Below are positions 1 to 8,101 of a DNA stretch of 14,083 nucleotides, in pieces. Each line of letters begins with the position of its first letter. Position 1 is the stretch's first letter. The stretch covers positions 1 through 14,083 of the forward strand of contig CAJQQW010000145.1 of NCBI GenBank assembly GCA_905480565.1, in the 5' to 3' direction. Source of the stretch: an uncultured Halioglobus sp. (GTDB lineage: Bacteria; Pseudomonadota; Gammaproteobacteria; Pseudomonadales; Halieaceae). Made by a program: the position numbers and the translations under genes. Under the pieces are notes generated by a model. It ran no database searches and was not told the origin of the DNA. It saw nothing but the letters and a program-made list of their open reading frames with translations.

Positions 1-2127
1 GAGATTACGGCTCCGCGAACGAGCACACCTTACACCTACCATGGGCATGTCCGGAAAATCATAGACGAGCGCTGTGCCAATTGCCACACGCCAGGCGAGA
101 TAGCGCCTTTCAGCCTTAATGATTACCAGAGTGTCTATGCGGTTCGTGCTGCGATAGCGCACCAGGTTGAGGTAAGAGCCATGCCGCCATGGCCCCCGAC
201 GCCCCATTATATGCCGTTAAAAAATAGCCGCGCTCTGGATGAGCAGGAGCGCGCGGTGTTGATGTCATGGCTGGAGGGCGGTGCGCCCGAGGGTAACCTG
301 AACGATTATGTGGCCGAGGATAATGAGCCTCCAGCCATTGATTACAACCTGACGGTGACGCTGAACGAACCCTATACACCGACAGAAATACCGGATGAAT
401 ACCGCTGCCTTGTTATGGATTGGCCACTTGAAGAAACGGTTTATGTCGACGCCGTTGCCATGGTGCCGGACGCACGTGAGGAAGTGCATCATGTTATTGC
501 CGTCGTGGTAGACCCTGAGAAACTAGGGCCAATACTTGAAGCGGATGGTGCAGATGGTAAGCCCGGCTTTCCCTGCTGGGGCGCGCCGTCCCCAGAGGGT
601 AACCTGGTGCCACCACGGACATTAACGGTCTGGGCGCCGGGCATGACGGCGGGTTATTTGCCCGAAGGCACAGGAGTGCGCATTGATCCCGGCTCGAAAA
701 TCGTTATGCAAATGCACTACAACACCTCCAACACCGACCCCGTACCGGATCAGTCCAGCATAAACATCCACTATGTAGAGTCTGTTGAGAGGGAGGCGGT
801 CACACTATTTTTTCTGAACGTGGACTGGTATGGCGCAGGAGGTATGCCGATCCCGGCTGATGACCCCCATGTGACACACCAGCATACGGGTCATTTTGGC
901 TTCCTGATGGGTTTCTCCGATGCAGGCAGTGTGGGTGTATCCGAGGATGAACCCTTCGCGATACACAGTGCGTTCATGCATCAACATGTCCTCGGTAAAT
1001 CCACTTCTATCGAACTACTGCGCGAGGATGGTACAGAGTTGATGCTGGTGGATATCCGCGACTGGGATTTTGACTGGCAGGATGAGTATGTGTTCGAGGA
1101 AGAGGTCATTATGTACCCCGAGGACAGGCTGCGGCTTACCTGCACCTGGGATAATTCTGCCCCGAAACAGCAGTTCGTGGACGGCAAACAGTTGGAGCCC
1201 CGTTACGTAGAGTTCGGGGAGGGCACCTACGATGAAATGTGCGTGAACTACTTTTACGTGACCCGGGCGAAGCCGTCAGACCTTGAGAGTTATCAGGATT
1301 TTCCGCCAACGGTTGCGTTTAGCCAGCCCACTGCGGGTCAGGTATTCGCTCCCGGGGATTACGTGCCTATTGAGCTCTTGATTAACGCGCTTCAATTGCA
1401 GGAGCCATCTGCCGGGCATGTGTTGCATGGCCATAGCGACACCGGCGAGCACGCCAAGCGACATCGCACCGGCCACTACCACCTCTATATGGACTCAGAA
1501 GACGACAGCGCCGATCACCTTACTCGATGGGACAGCTCTACTTTTTATCAGCTGCCCGGCGACATTACTCCCGGGGAGCATACCTTTCGAGTCAGTTTGC
1601 GGGATGATAACCACGAACCACTGGGGGTCGAGAGTCGGGTGACAATCAACGTGGCTGATTTAGCCGCTAATCAGGGTCAGCGGCGCGAGTCACTCGTGGA
1701 CGTAAACGCTTGGCAGCCTCGAGCTGAGACAGACGATTCGCTGGCCAGTCATCGGCCGGACCAGGTCAACTGCCCCCCCAATGCCTGGTATGAAGAGGAT
1801 GGTGCGCTGGAAGTGGAGACGGGCTACTGTAATTATCTATCGCTGGTACAAACTTCCCAAGTGGCGGTCAATTCGGGTGACATGCTGCACCTGGTACTTT
1901 GGCACGGTCAGTTGAATAATGCAGAGCCTGCAGAAGCCCACGTGGCAGTTTCAATCGCCGGGCAGCGGGTGTTCGAGTGGCAAGTAGATATCCCCAGCAA
2001 GGGAGGTATTTATGATGTAGAGGTGCCCTCTCCGGTAGCCGTTACAGAAGGCGACGAGGTGGAGTTCCATCTCCACAATCATGGATACAATACCTGGACT
2101 CTGTTATCCCTCGAAGCCAAACTATAA
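1..2127 (+). CDS. Cytochrome c / copper type II (PHM-like) monooxygenase fusion, 5' partial
   Basis: The frame is open from base 1 to the TAA at 2127, giving 708 residues with the N-terminus outside the window; the ATG at 181 is internal. Residues 25-29 are CANCH (73-87), a covalent heme c site, followed by the RAMPPW region, where a Met could be the second heme ligand. Residues about 130-430 match the bacterial copper type II, ascorbate-dependent monooxygenase fold: H163-H164 and H239 fit the CuH site, and H327-x-H329 with M413 fit the CuM site. Spacings agree with peptidylglycine hydroxylating monooxygenase. Family members hydroxylate C-H bonds with O2 and are exported; the heme suggests periplasmic maturation. 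A His-rich Ig-like segment (473-494) and a beta-rich C-terminal region of about 145 residues follow. Related bacterial proteins often carry a redoxin-like domain upstream, which may lie outside the window. The substrate is unknown. The sprT-like gene follows after 36 bases. Confidence 0.85.
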   Translation, partial: EITAPRTSTPYTYHGHVRKIIDERCANCHTPGEIAPFSLNDYQSVYAVRAAIAHQVEVRAMPPWPPTPHYMPLKNSRALDEQERAVLMSWLEGGAPEGNLNDYVAEDNEPPAIDYNLTVTLNEPYTPTEIPDEYRCLVMDWPLEETVYVDAVAMVPDAREEVHHVIAVVVDPEKLGPILEADGADGKPGFPCWGAPSPEGNLVPPRTLTVWAPGMTAGYLPEGTGVRIDPGSKIVMQMHYNTSNTDPVPDQSSINIHYVESVEREAVTLFFLNVDWYGAGGMPIPADDPHVTHQHTGHFGFLMGFSDAGSVGVSEDEPFAIHSAFMHQHVLGKSTSIELLREDGTELMLVDIRDWDFDWQDEYVFEEEVIMYPEDRLRLTCTWDNSAPKQQFVDGKQLEPRYVEFGEGTYDEMCVNYFYVTRAKPSDLESYQDFPPTVAFSQPTAGQVFAPGDYVPIELLINALQLQEPSAGHVLHGHSDTGEHAKRHRTGHYHLYMDSEDDSADHLTRWDSSTFYQLPGDITPGEHTFRVSLRDDNHEPLGVESRVTINVADLAANQGQRRESLVDVNAWQPRAETDDSLASHRPDQVNCPPNAWYEEDGALEVETGYCNYLSLVQTSQVAVNSGDMLHLVLWHGQLNNAEPAEAHVAVSIAGQRVFEWQVDIPSKGGIYDVEVPSPVAVTEGDEVEFHLHNHGYNTWTLLSLEAKL
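73..87 (+). other. Heme c attachment motif CxxCH (CANCH)
   Basis: Codons 25-29 of the partial first gene read Cys-Ala-Asn-Cys-His. The following residues (TPGEIAPF, then RAMPPW) are typical of the small cytochrome module found ahead of copper monooxygenase domains. It lies upstream of the first in-window ATG, so an annotation starting at 181 would miss it. Confidence 0.85.
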
Positions 2128-2163
2128 ATCGGTTGCTGATCGGAGGCTGGAGAAAAAAGCGGC

Positions 2164-2679
2164 GTGTTACAACCAATCGGGGCATTAGAGAAAAAGCAAG
2201 TTACAGAAGCGACAGAGCGCTATATTTATCAGGCCGAAGCGATTTTTGACCGGCGCTATAAGCGAGTGCCCGTCCTCTTCGATCTGAAGGGCCGCAGTGC
2301 GGGCATGTTCAAGATCCATGGCGAAAGTCGCGTGATACGTTACAACCCATGGATATTTGCCAAGTATTACGAGGAAAATCTGCGGGACACTGTGCCTCAC
2401 GAGGTCGCGCATTTCATAGTGCACGAAACTTATCCCCGGCGTGGAACCAGGCCCCATGGTCCCGAGTGGCAGGATTTGATGCTGCGCTTTGGCGCCGACC
2501 CGGCAGTAACATTCGATCTCGATCTGGAGGGTGTACCCCAGCGCAAGCAATCTACCCATCGCTACCACTGCGGCTGTCAGTTACATGATGTCTCTGCCAC
2601 GCGGCACAATCGAATGAAGCGAGGCCGGGTCAATTACCATTGTGTTATATGCGATGGTCGACTGGTCTACCTTGACTAG
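2164..2679 (+). CDS. sprT: SprT-like zinc metalloprotein
   Basis: A 171-residue protein close to the usual length of SprT (about 165). The zinc-protease motif HEVAH lies at residues 79-83, and the third family ligand is H98 in HGPEW, the same spacing as in SPRTN/SprT. A C-terminal zinc ribbon follows: C136-x-C138 and C160-x-x-C163, with the conserved RHNR between. The family is related to eukaryotic SPRTN, which cleaves DNA-protein crosslinks; the bacterial function is poorly defined, so activity is inferred from motifs. Cytoplasmic, with no signal peptide. The start is GTG at 2164, with GGAGA at 2149-2153 as ribosome site. It could be co-transcribed with the copper enzyme 36 bases upstream, but nothing ties the functions together. 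Confidence 0.9.
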   Translation: MLQPIGALEKKQVTEATERYIYQAEAIFDRRYKRVPVLFDLKGRSAGMFKIHGESRVIRYNPWIFAKYYEENLRDTVPHEVAHFIVHETYPRRGTRPHGPEWQDLMLRFGADPAVTFDLDLEGVPQRKQSTHRYHCGCQLHDVSATRHNRMKRGRVNYHCVICDGRLVYLD

Positions 2680-2697
2680 CGGAGAGCCACTGTTTGG

Positions 2698-2736
2698 CGT
2701 CACGCTGCATATCCAGCGGTGTCATTTAGGGTGACG
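2698..2736. terminator. Possible bidirectional terminator between convergent genes
   Basis: CGTCAC (2698-2703) pairs with GTGACG (2731-2736), and an inner GCTG/CAGC pair (2704-2707 with 2714-2717) continues the first arm. It sits in the 60-base gap between the convergent sprT and DUF748 genes, where a shared terminator is expected. There is no U-tract on either side, so intrinsic termination is doubtful. Confidence 0.3.
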
Positions 2737-2739
2737 GGA

Positions 2740-5733
2740 TTAGTTCTGTACCGCCAACGCTACCCCACTGAAATTATTCTGCCCGACGTTCAATACAGGC
2801 CTGCCTACTACCGCGCGATCGGGAGCCAACCCCACAGTGTTCAATAAATAGGCTTTCACGTTCATTGCGCGCTCCTCGGCCAGTGCAAGCAGCTGCTCGT
2901 CCGTAATGGGTATGGCGCCATAGACTGCCGCGTACTGTTCCCTAACAGATGTGTCTTTGCCGCGTGGGGTACCCCGCATATCCTCATATCGCTTGATGAT
3001 TGCCGCCTCCCATCGTGCATTTTTTTGCTCGACCTCTTCGACAGGCAAGCCATTCGTAACGAGTTGTGCCTTTAGAATATTCTTTTGCAGGCGTTCTGTG
3101 TCTGCGGACTGGTTGATCTGTCCGTTGATCACCAGCGAGAGGATTGGCCGCTGCTCCAGTGCGGCTCCCAGTGTATCCAGCTTGCCTGTATTCTGATCGC
3201 TCAAGTCAGCGTAACCGGGGGTAAAACCCAAGCGTTGAAGATCTTCCTCGCTGTCCGCAAGCTCGGCGAGCAGTGTAAAAGGCGAGGTGACAACCTTGAT
3301 GATCGTGTTGAAAATAGCCTGCGATATAACTCCGCCCAACTCGAAGTTAGGGCTGGCGACGTCGCCCGATACCGGAATTTTCATGTCGATAACGCCATCT
3401 GAATCGGTCATGATTGCGAGAGCCATTTCGAGTGGGAGATCGGCTGCCTTGTCACTTTTCACCTTGTCGCCCAGTTTCAGCTTGTCGATTCGAATAGAGT
3501 TCCTGCCGTCCAGTTGGTTGTCAACCATCTTGTATTGCAAATCAAGATCGAGCAAGCCCCGATCAATTGCGTAGCCCGCGTAGGTGACCGTATAGGGTGA
3601 GAGGGCAGCCATATCTACGCTGTCAAACGTGAGGTGCAGATCAATCTCCAGTGCATCGGCAAAGGGAGAGAGATCGCCCTTGAGCGAGACCGGGGCGTAG
3701 CCGTCCACGGTGCCCTTGATGTCGACGGCAGCACTTTCGCCAGTCTGGGAATCTATGTTGCGCACCTCGCCCTCGATCCCGCCAATCACGGTTCGAAACT
3801 GGATGGGCAGCGATTCATCCCAGAAATCAATCTCGCCATCTGTGATAGTAATTTCCGGAAGACTGAAGGTCCACGGTTGAGCGTCTTTGGGCAGATCAGA
3901 GATTGTCTCCGGCTCACCATCTACGTCTTTCCAAATATTTGACGTGTTAAGGGTGCCGTCTTGCTTGATGTGCGTTCGGCCGACATTGCCATCGATATCC
4001 AGCTTATCGAGTACGATATGACGTTTTTCAACGTCGACGTGCAGTCCTGTGATACGCAACAGGTCCCAGCCAGCGATACGCCCGCCATCGTCATCCATGC
4101 GCAAGCCAAAGCCCCTGATGGCACCGTCCAGTTCGGCGCTCTGCGGGGCGAACCCGCTGACTGTTGCGCTCCCCTCAACGTCCAGTTCGCCGCGAGCAAC
4201 CGTCGCCCGGAACTGTGGCGGCAGGCTGGGGTCGATCCAGGGCAGCCGTACTTTTTCCAAATCGTAAGTAAAGCTGCCGTTGCCTTCCTCGAGGTCAAGT
4301 TCTCCCTCTACGGTCAACGTGGCTTCACTATTCACAAGCAATTGCAGAGATACTCCGGTATCGCCCTGCGGTGGCCAATGGAGATTGTTAACAGTGGCGT
4401 TTGCTGATGTAATGACCATTAGTTCGGGTGCTGTGAACGGAGAGCGCCAGCGCAGGCCACCTTGCTTGAGAGTGGCCTTTGCGAGGCTAACGCTCCAATC
4501 ATTTTCGTCGTCGGGTGGCTGCCGAGACGGCTCCGCAGGCAGGTCTGGTGCGATAGCAGCGGCGCTCCGCTGCGGAGTGTCTGCCTTGGCATTGTCGCTG
4601 AGCTGCTTAGCCGAATGATCGCTTACTTGTCGCGTGGCAGTGTTGGTTGCATCTTGTGTGGCTGCAACGTCAGGCTTTTGCGCGCTATCGTCTTGAGTCA
4701 TGTTGCTATTGGTCTGCTCGGTGGATGCGCTCAAAGGAGCAAACATATCGACAAGGCTGATCTGGGCGTCTTTCATCCAGCCTTCGGGTGCCAATGAATC
4801 TGCGACCAGTGATTCGATGGTAATTGTTTGCGTCGTGCTGTCGACCGCAATGTCTTCGATAGTCAGGGCTTTGAGCACGAGGCGGGTGTCCGGCAGCGCT
4901 TCGATGGCTTTCGGCAGTATGTCTATTGTCGACAGCTCGACGCGGCCCTTGTCGATTTTGTAGATGAATGTGTCAGCCCAGTCCAGCGTATAGTCGCCAG
5001 CCAAGGCGAGGCGACCGTCCGCTAGCTCGAAGTCCAGCCAGGGTTCGCCCAATCGCCACAGCTTTCTCAGGCTGAGATTCTCGATTTGCAGGCGGCCCTT
5101 GCTGTTGCCCGTGGCGAGTGAGACCTTGCCCTGCCAGTGCAGAGTGCCTCCACCATCGCCTCGCAAGTCGATGGAGTAGGGCTTGCCCTCGGTAGTTACG
5201 GTGGAAAGGTCTTCAGCACGAATGTGCAGCCCGTCCCAGTTGCTGTCGTAAGCCTCATCCCGGGCCCTGTCGCTCAGTACAATAATGTCAGACTGTAAGT
5301 CGAGTTCGTGAATGGTAATGGGAGGCATGGCATCGGGCTCTTCCTCCAGTCCTGCATCATTTGTGGGTTCGGGCAACAGATCGGAGAAGTTATATGTATC
5401 TGCTGATATTCGCGCTACTGCCAGTTGGATATTGCTGAATTTAACCCTATCCATTACCCAGCCGGCATTCCATAGGCTTGCGAGGGAGAGGTTGACGGAG
5501 CCTTCGCTAAAACCCAGTACCTGCTCGTCTCTTGTGTCGCGGAGCGCAGCATCACTGACATCCAGGCTCAGCTTGAATGGGTTCAGTACTACCCATCCAG
5601 TGTCGAGTGTCCAGCCATACGTATCGCGGATATAGTTATGCGGCAAAATATTGAGGGCGGGGGTCGCGATTACAAGGGCGAAAAACAAGTAAATGGCGTA
5701 GACGATGGCCAAGACACGTAATGTTTTGTGCAC
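2740..5733 (-). CDS. DUF748 (AsmA-like) envelope protein
   Basis: A 997-residue protein. Residues about 5-28 form one hydrophobic N-terminal segment, likely an uncleaved signal anchor, leaving a very large periplasmic part. The repeated beta-strand pattern and the NPFKLSL and INGQINQSADTERLQ stretches are characteristic of the DUF748 family in the AsmA/TamB-like group, which is implicated in envelope lipid transport or assembly. The specific role here is inference. A hydrophilic low-complexity stretch (residues 335-411: Ser, Thr, Asp, Gln, Ala, Pro) interrupts the folded region. The extreme C-terminus (AEERAMNVKAYL) resembles OmpA-like helices. The start is GTG at 5733, with AGGA about 9 bases upstream. 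It is convergent with sprT and separated from the upstream araC-type gene by 171 bases with its own candidate promoter. Confidence 0.85.
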   Translation of the reverse strand: MHKTLRVLAIVYAIYLFFALVIATPALNILPHNYIRDTYGWTLDTGWVVLNPFKLSLDVSDAALRDTRDEQVLGFSEGSVNLSLASLWNAGWVMDRVKFSNIQLAVARISADTYNFSDLLPEPTNDAGLEEEPDAMPPITIHELDLQSDIIVLSDRARDEAYDSNWDGLHIRAEDLSTVTTEGKPYSIDLRGDGGGTLHWQGKVSLATGNSKGRLQIENLSLRKLWRLGEPWLDFELADGRLALAGDYTLDWADTFIYKIDKGRVELSTIDILPKAIEALPDTRLVLKALTIEDIAVDSTTQTITIESLVADSLAPEGWMKDAQISLVDMFAPLSASTEQTNSNMTQDDSAQKPDVAATQDATNTATRQVSDHSAKQLSDNAKADTPQRSAAAIAPDLPAEPSRQPPDDENDWSVSLAKATLKQGGLRWRSPFTAPELMVITSANATVNNLHWPPQGDTGVSLQLLVNSEATLTVEGELDLEEGNGSFTYDLEKVRLPWIDPSLPPQFRATVARGELDVEGSATVSGFAPQSAELDGAIRGFGLRMDDDGGRIAGWDLLRITGLHVDVEKRHIVLDKLDIDGNVGRTHIKQDGTLNTSNIWKDVDGEPETISDLPKDAQPWTFSLPEITITDGEIDFWDESLPIQFRTVIGGIEGEVRNIDSQTGESAAVDIKGTVDGYAPVSLKGDLSPFADALEIDLHLTFDSVDMAALSPYTVTYAGYAIDRGLLDLDLQYKMVDNQLDGRNSIRIDKLKLGDKVKSDKAADLPLEMALAIMTDSDGVIDMKIPVSGDVASPNFELGGVISQAIFNTIIKVVTSPFTLLAELADSEEDLQRLGFTPGYADLSDQNTGKLDTLGAALEQRPILSLVINGQINQSADTERLQKNILKAQLVTNGLPVEEVEQKNARWEAAIIKRYEDMRGTPRGKDTSVREQYAAVYGAIPITDEQLLALAEERAMNVKAYLLNTVGLAPDRAVVGRPVLNVGQNNFSGVALAVQN

Positions 5734-5767
5734 TGAGGCGTTCCTGTGGTTCCTTTGCGTTGCGTGG

Positions 5768-5796
5768 AATATAGGTCATTTCATAAAAACTGACCA
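5768..5796 (-). promoter_or_regulatory. Candidate sigma-70 promoter for the DUF748 gene, with an overlapping inverted repeat
   Basis: On the minus strand, TGGTCA (5791-5796, 4/6 to TTGACA) and TATATT (5768-5773, 5/6 to TATAAT) are separated by exactly 17 bases, about 35 bases upstream of the GTG start. The inverted repeat GGTCA-N12-TGACC (5774-5778 and 5791-5795) overlaps the core, so a repressor site is possible. Read by eye only. Confidence 0.3.
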
Positions 5797-5904
5797 CCTC
5801 AATGATCGACAGGCGTGGATCAGGGGAAAATCAATCTAAAGGCGTTTACTCCCGATTAAACAGCCAATGACGGAGATAGGTGGAAACAAATTAAGCGGGC
5901 GAGT

Positions 5905-6906
5905 TCAAAGCCCTTTGCGGTAGGTGTAGGGGGTAATTCCGGTCCATCCCTTGAACGCTCTGATAAAAGCACTGGATTCAGAAAACCCTGCGCGGTGGGC
6001 AATTTCTTCGATGCTGAGTCCCTGCTTGCCGAGGAAGTGCAGAGCTGTATCCCGGCGAACCTGATTCTTGATGTCCTTGAAAGTAGTGCCCTCGGAAGCC
6101 AGGCGGCGTCGCAATGTTTGGGGGTGGATATCCAGCATGTCCGCTACATCATTGAGCTCGGGGATTTCTTTCAATCGTCGACGGATAATCTCTCGCACCC
6201 GGGCAGTCCAGCTGTTGGAGGCGTAGTCCTGGGTGAGCATTATCAGCACGGGATGGCGCAGGAAGCGTCGCAGCGAAGACTCGTTCTGGGTCACGCGTTT
6301 TTCCAGTTGTGTTCGGGAGAATACCAGCTGTGCTTGCGGCTGCTCGAATTGCACGGGGTTTGCCAGGAACATGTGCCGATAATCCTGACTTTCTGCCTGT
6401 GGTGGAAAATTGAATTCTACCGCCTGGATCGGAATATGTTCCTGAACCAGCCAGCTGGCGAAACGGTGCGTGTTGAACAGTATGAGTTCTTGCAGATAGG
6501 GAATAGGCTGCTGGTCGGTCTCTTTGGCATAAAGCCTGACGCGGGCAGATTCATCGTCTTCCTCCAATATCGGTTGCCAGCACAGTTCGAATAGCTGGTA
6601 GAAGCGGCAGTAGCGTGCCAGTGCCTGGCCCAGTGTCTCCGCGCCGATCACTGCCTGGCACATCATTGACCAGCAACCCATGGGTAGGCGGCGGGCGCCA
6701 TACCCGAGGGATTCGTCATCCATAGCTCGCATGGTGCTCACATTTAGATCGGCAAAACGTTCAATAGAAATTCGGGCATTGTCTTCGGCCATCAAGCGCG
6801 GGGAAATGCGGTTCTCCCGCAAGAGACTGACCGGGTCCAGACCTTGGGCAACGGCATTTTTCAGGACCGCCCTAGCAAAATAAACAGAGATAGATAGATC
6901 GCGCAT
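5905..6906 (-). CDS. AraC-family transcriptional regulator (arabinose-binding-like N-terminal domain)
   Basis: A 333-residue protein, the usual length for the OruR/ArgR-like branch of the AraC family. The N-terminal part (about 20-200), with the motif LPMGCWSMMCQAV, matches the effector-binding domain of that branch. The C-terminal 95 residues hold the two helix-turn-helix units: DVADMLDIHPQTLRRRL and then SIEEIAHRAGFSESSAFIRA with the closing GITPYTYR. It is a cytoplasmic DNA-binding activator whose ligand is unknown. ATG start at 6906, with a strong GAGGGG ribosome site that overlaps the stop codon of the GGDEF gene 7 bases upstream, so the two are surely one operon and likely coupled. Regulators of this branch commonly control nearby catabolic genes. 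Control of the acyl-CoA genes here is plausible but unproven. Confidence 0.93.
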   Translation of the reverse strand: MRDLSISVYFARAVLKNAVAQGLDPVSLLRENRISPRLMAEDNARISIERFADLNVSTMRAMDDESLGYGARRLPMGCWSMMCQAVIGAETLGQALARYCRFYQLFELCWQPILEEDDESARVRLYAKETDQQPIPYLQELILFNTHRFASWLVQEHIPIQAVEFNFPPQAESQDYRHMFLANPVQFEQPQAQLVFSRTQLEKRVTQNESSLRRFLRHPVLIMLTQDYASNSWTARVREIIRRRLKEIPELNDVADMLDIHPQTLRRRLASEGTTFKDIKNQVRRDTALHFLGKQGLSIEEIAHRAGFSESSAFIRAFKGWTGITPYTYRKGL

Positions 6907-6913
6907 GAGCCCC

Positions 6914-8086
6914 TCAGCCGCGTTGATCCCGGCTACTAAGGTAGACCGGTTTATTCTCTACGGATGCCACCCGGTTGCGGCCGCCCATTTTCGCGAGGTT
7001 CATTGCGCGACCAGCTTCCCCGGACAGTGTGTCCAGTTTTATTTCCCCGACTGCTCCCGCTACACCCAGGCTCACCGTTATGGGAATACGCTGCTGGTTT
7101 GCCACCATAGGAACTGCACTGACATCCTCTCTGATACGTTCTGCAAGGATGCGTGCCCCGTCAAGGTCGGTCTCCGGCAGCACCAACAGGAACTCCCCGC
7201 CACCGGTGCGTGCCAATACATCCGAGGTGCGGCATTTATGCTGTATTACTTCCCCGACCTGCAGAATGATCTGGTCTCCTGCGTCGTGCCCGAAGTTAGA
7301 GTTGACTCCCTCAAAGTGGTCAATGTCTATGAGGACCGCCGCTGTGTGGGATTGCTGCCGCGATGCGTGAGCAATGGTGACCTGCACCGCGTACTCAAGT
7401 CCACGGCGGTTGAGAAGCTGGGTCAGAGGATCTTCCGTGGCCATCTGGGTCAGTTTCTGCTGGTACTCGATCACAACGGCTGCGAGGAAGCCTACCGCTA
7501 CGAGCACGTACGCAGCACTGTAAATGCTAAAAGTAAGCCGTTGGGCTGACTCAAAATCTCCCTGCTGCAACCATTGAAAAAGGGCAAAGGGCACGCCGAT
7601 CAGCATTATCAGGCCCGCAATGGCAAGCAGGGCGTCACCGAGGTTACGCTTCTGCCAGCTGTAAAGTGCGCTTACCACTCCAGCGCTCGCATAAAACACC
7701 GTGGCGGCCGCAGCCTGGATAACGAACATCTGCTGCGGTACGACGAAGAACACACTGAGACAGGCAATCAGGCAAAAGGCGCCGAGGAGGTATCGTCCCT
7801 GGTAGATTTGTGCTCGTTGACCCGCTGCAAGAAAGAAGATGTAGCTTGTCATTACCGACGCGACCGAGGGCACGTCGACCATCATGGGCACGTTGGACCC
7901 CTGTTGCAGGGCGAAGGCGACCCATCCCAGCAGCGCTGACATAAAAAACACAGCGAAAAGTCCAAGCCCGGGGATCGTTTTGTCAGCGTCGCTCAGTGCG
8001 TAAACCACCAACAGCAGTACACCCGTAATAAGGAATATCAGCCCAAAATGAAGTTGGAACCAGTTTTCGGCGTGGAGATGCTCCAT
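6914..8086 (-). CDS. Seven-helix membrane GGDEF protein with degenerate active site (GGGEF)
   Basis: About 390 residues: seven hydrophobic helices (residues about 9-208), then a cytoplasmic GGDEF domain starting at DPLTQLLNRRG. The DxD metal site (D254), N262, GHDAGD (D271) and the late Lys in AKMGGRNRV are present. However, the signature reads GGGEF (residues 295-299), so the catalytic/metal acidic residue at position three is Gly. The Lys normally after DIDHF is Glu (E259). The inhibitory site RxxD (RTSD, 286-289), five residues before the signature, is intact. Diguanylate cyclase activity is therefore doubtful and c-di-GMP binding is likely. Start choice: ATG at 8086 has AGGA 5 bases upstream. 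The ATG at 8122 (402 residues) lacks a ribosome site and falls inside a palindrome. The araC-type gene follows 7 bases later. Confidence 0.88.
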   Translation of the reverse strand: MEHLHAENWFQLHFGLIFLITGVLLLVVYALSDADKTIPGLGLFAVFFMSALLGWVAFALQQGSNVPMMVDVPSVASVMTSYIFFLAAGQRAQIYQGRYLLGAFCLIACLSVFFVVPQQMFVIQAAAATVFYASAGVVSALYSWQKRNLGDALLAIAGLIMLIGVPFALFQWLQQGDFESAQRLTFSIYSAAYVLVAVGFLAAVVIEYQQKLTQMATEDPLTQLLNRRGLEYAVQVTIAHASRQQSHTAAVLIDIDHFEGVNSNFGHDAGDQIILQVGEVIQHKCRTSDVLARTGGGEFLLVLPETDLDGARILAERIREDVSAVPMVANQQRIPITVSLGVAGAVGEIKLDTLSGEAGRAMNLAKMGGRNRVASVENKPVYLSSRDQRG

Positions 8087-8101
8087 AAGTGTCCTAGTGG
8101 C

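Noticed and set aside
181..2127. First gene starting at ATG 181
   Set aside because: The frame stays open to base 1 and includes a heme c motif with family-typical flanks, so 181 is internal and the gene is 5' truncated by the window.
3085..5025. Several plus-strand open frames of 65-148 residues within the DUF748 gene
   Set aside because: They are shadows of the conserved minus-strand frame, with no domain signal.
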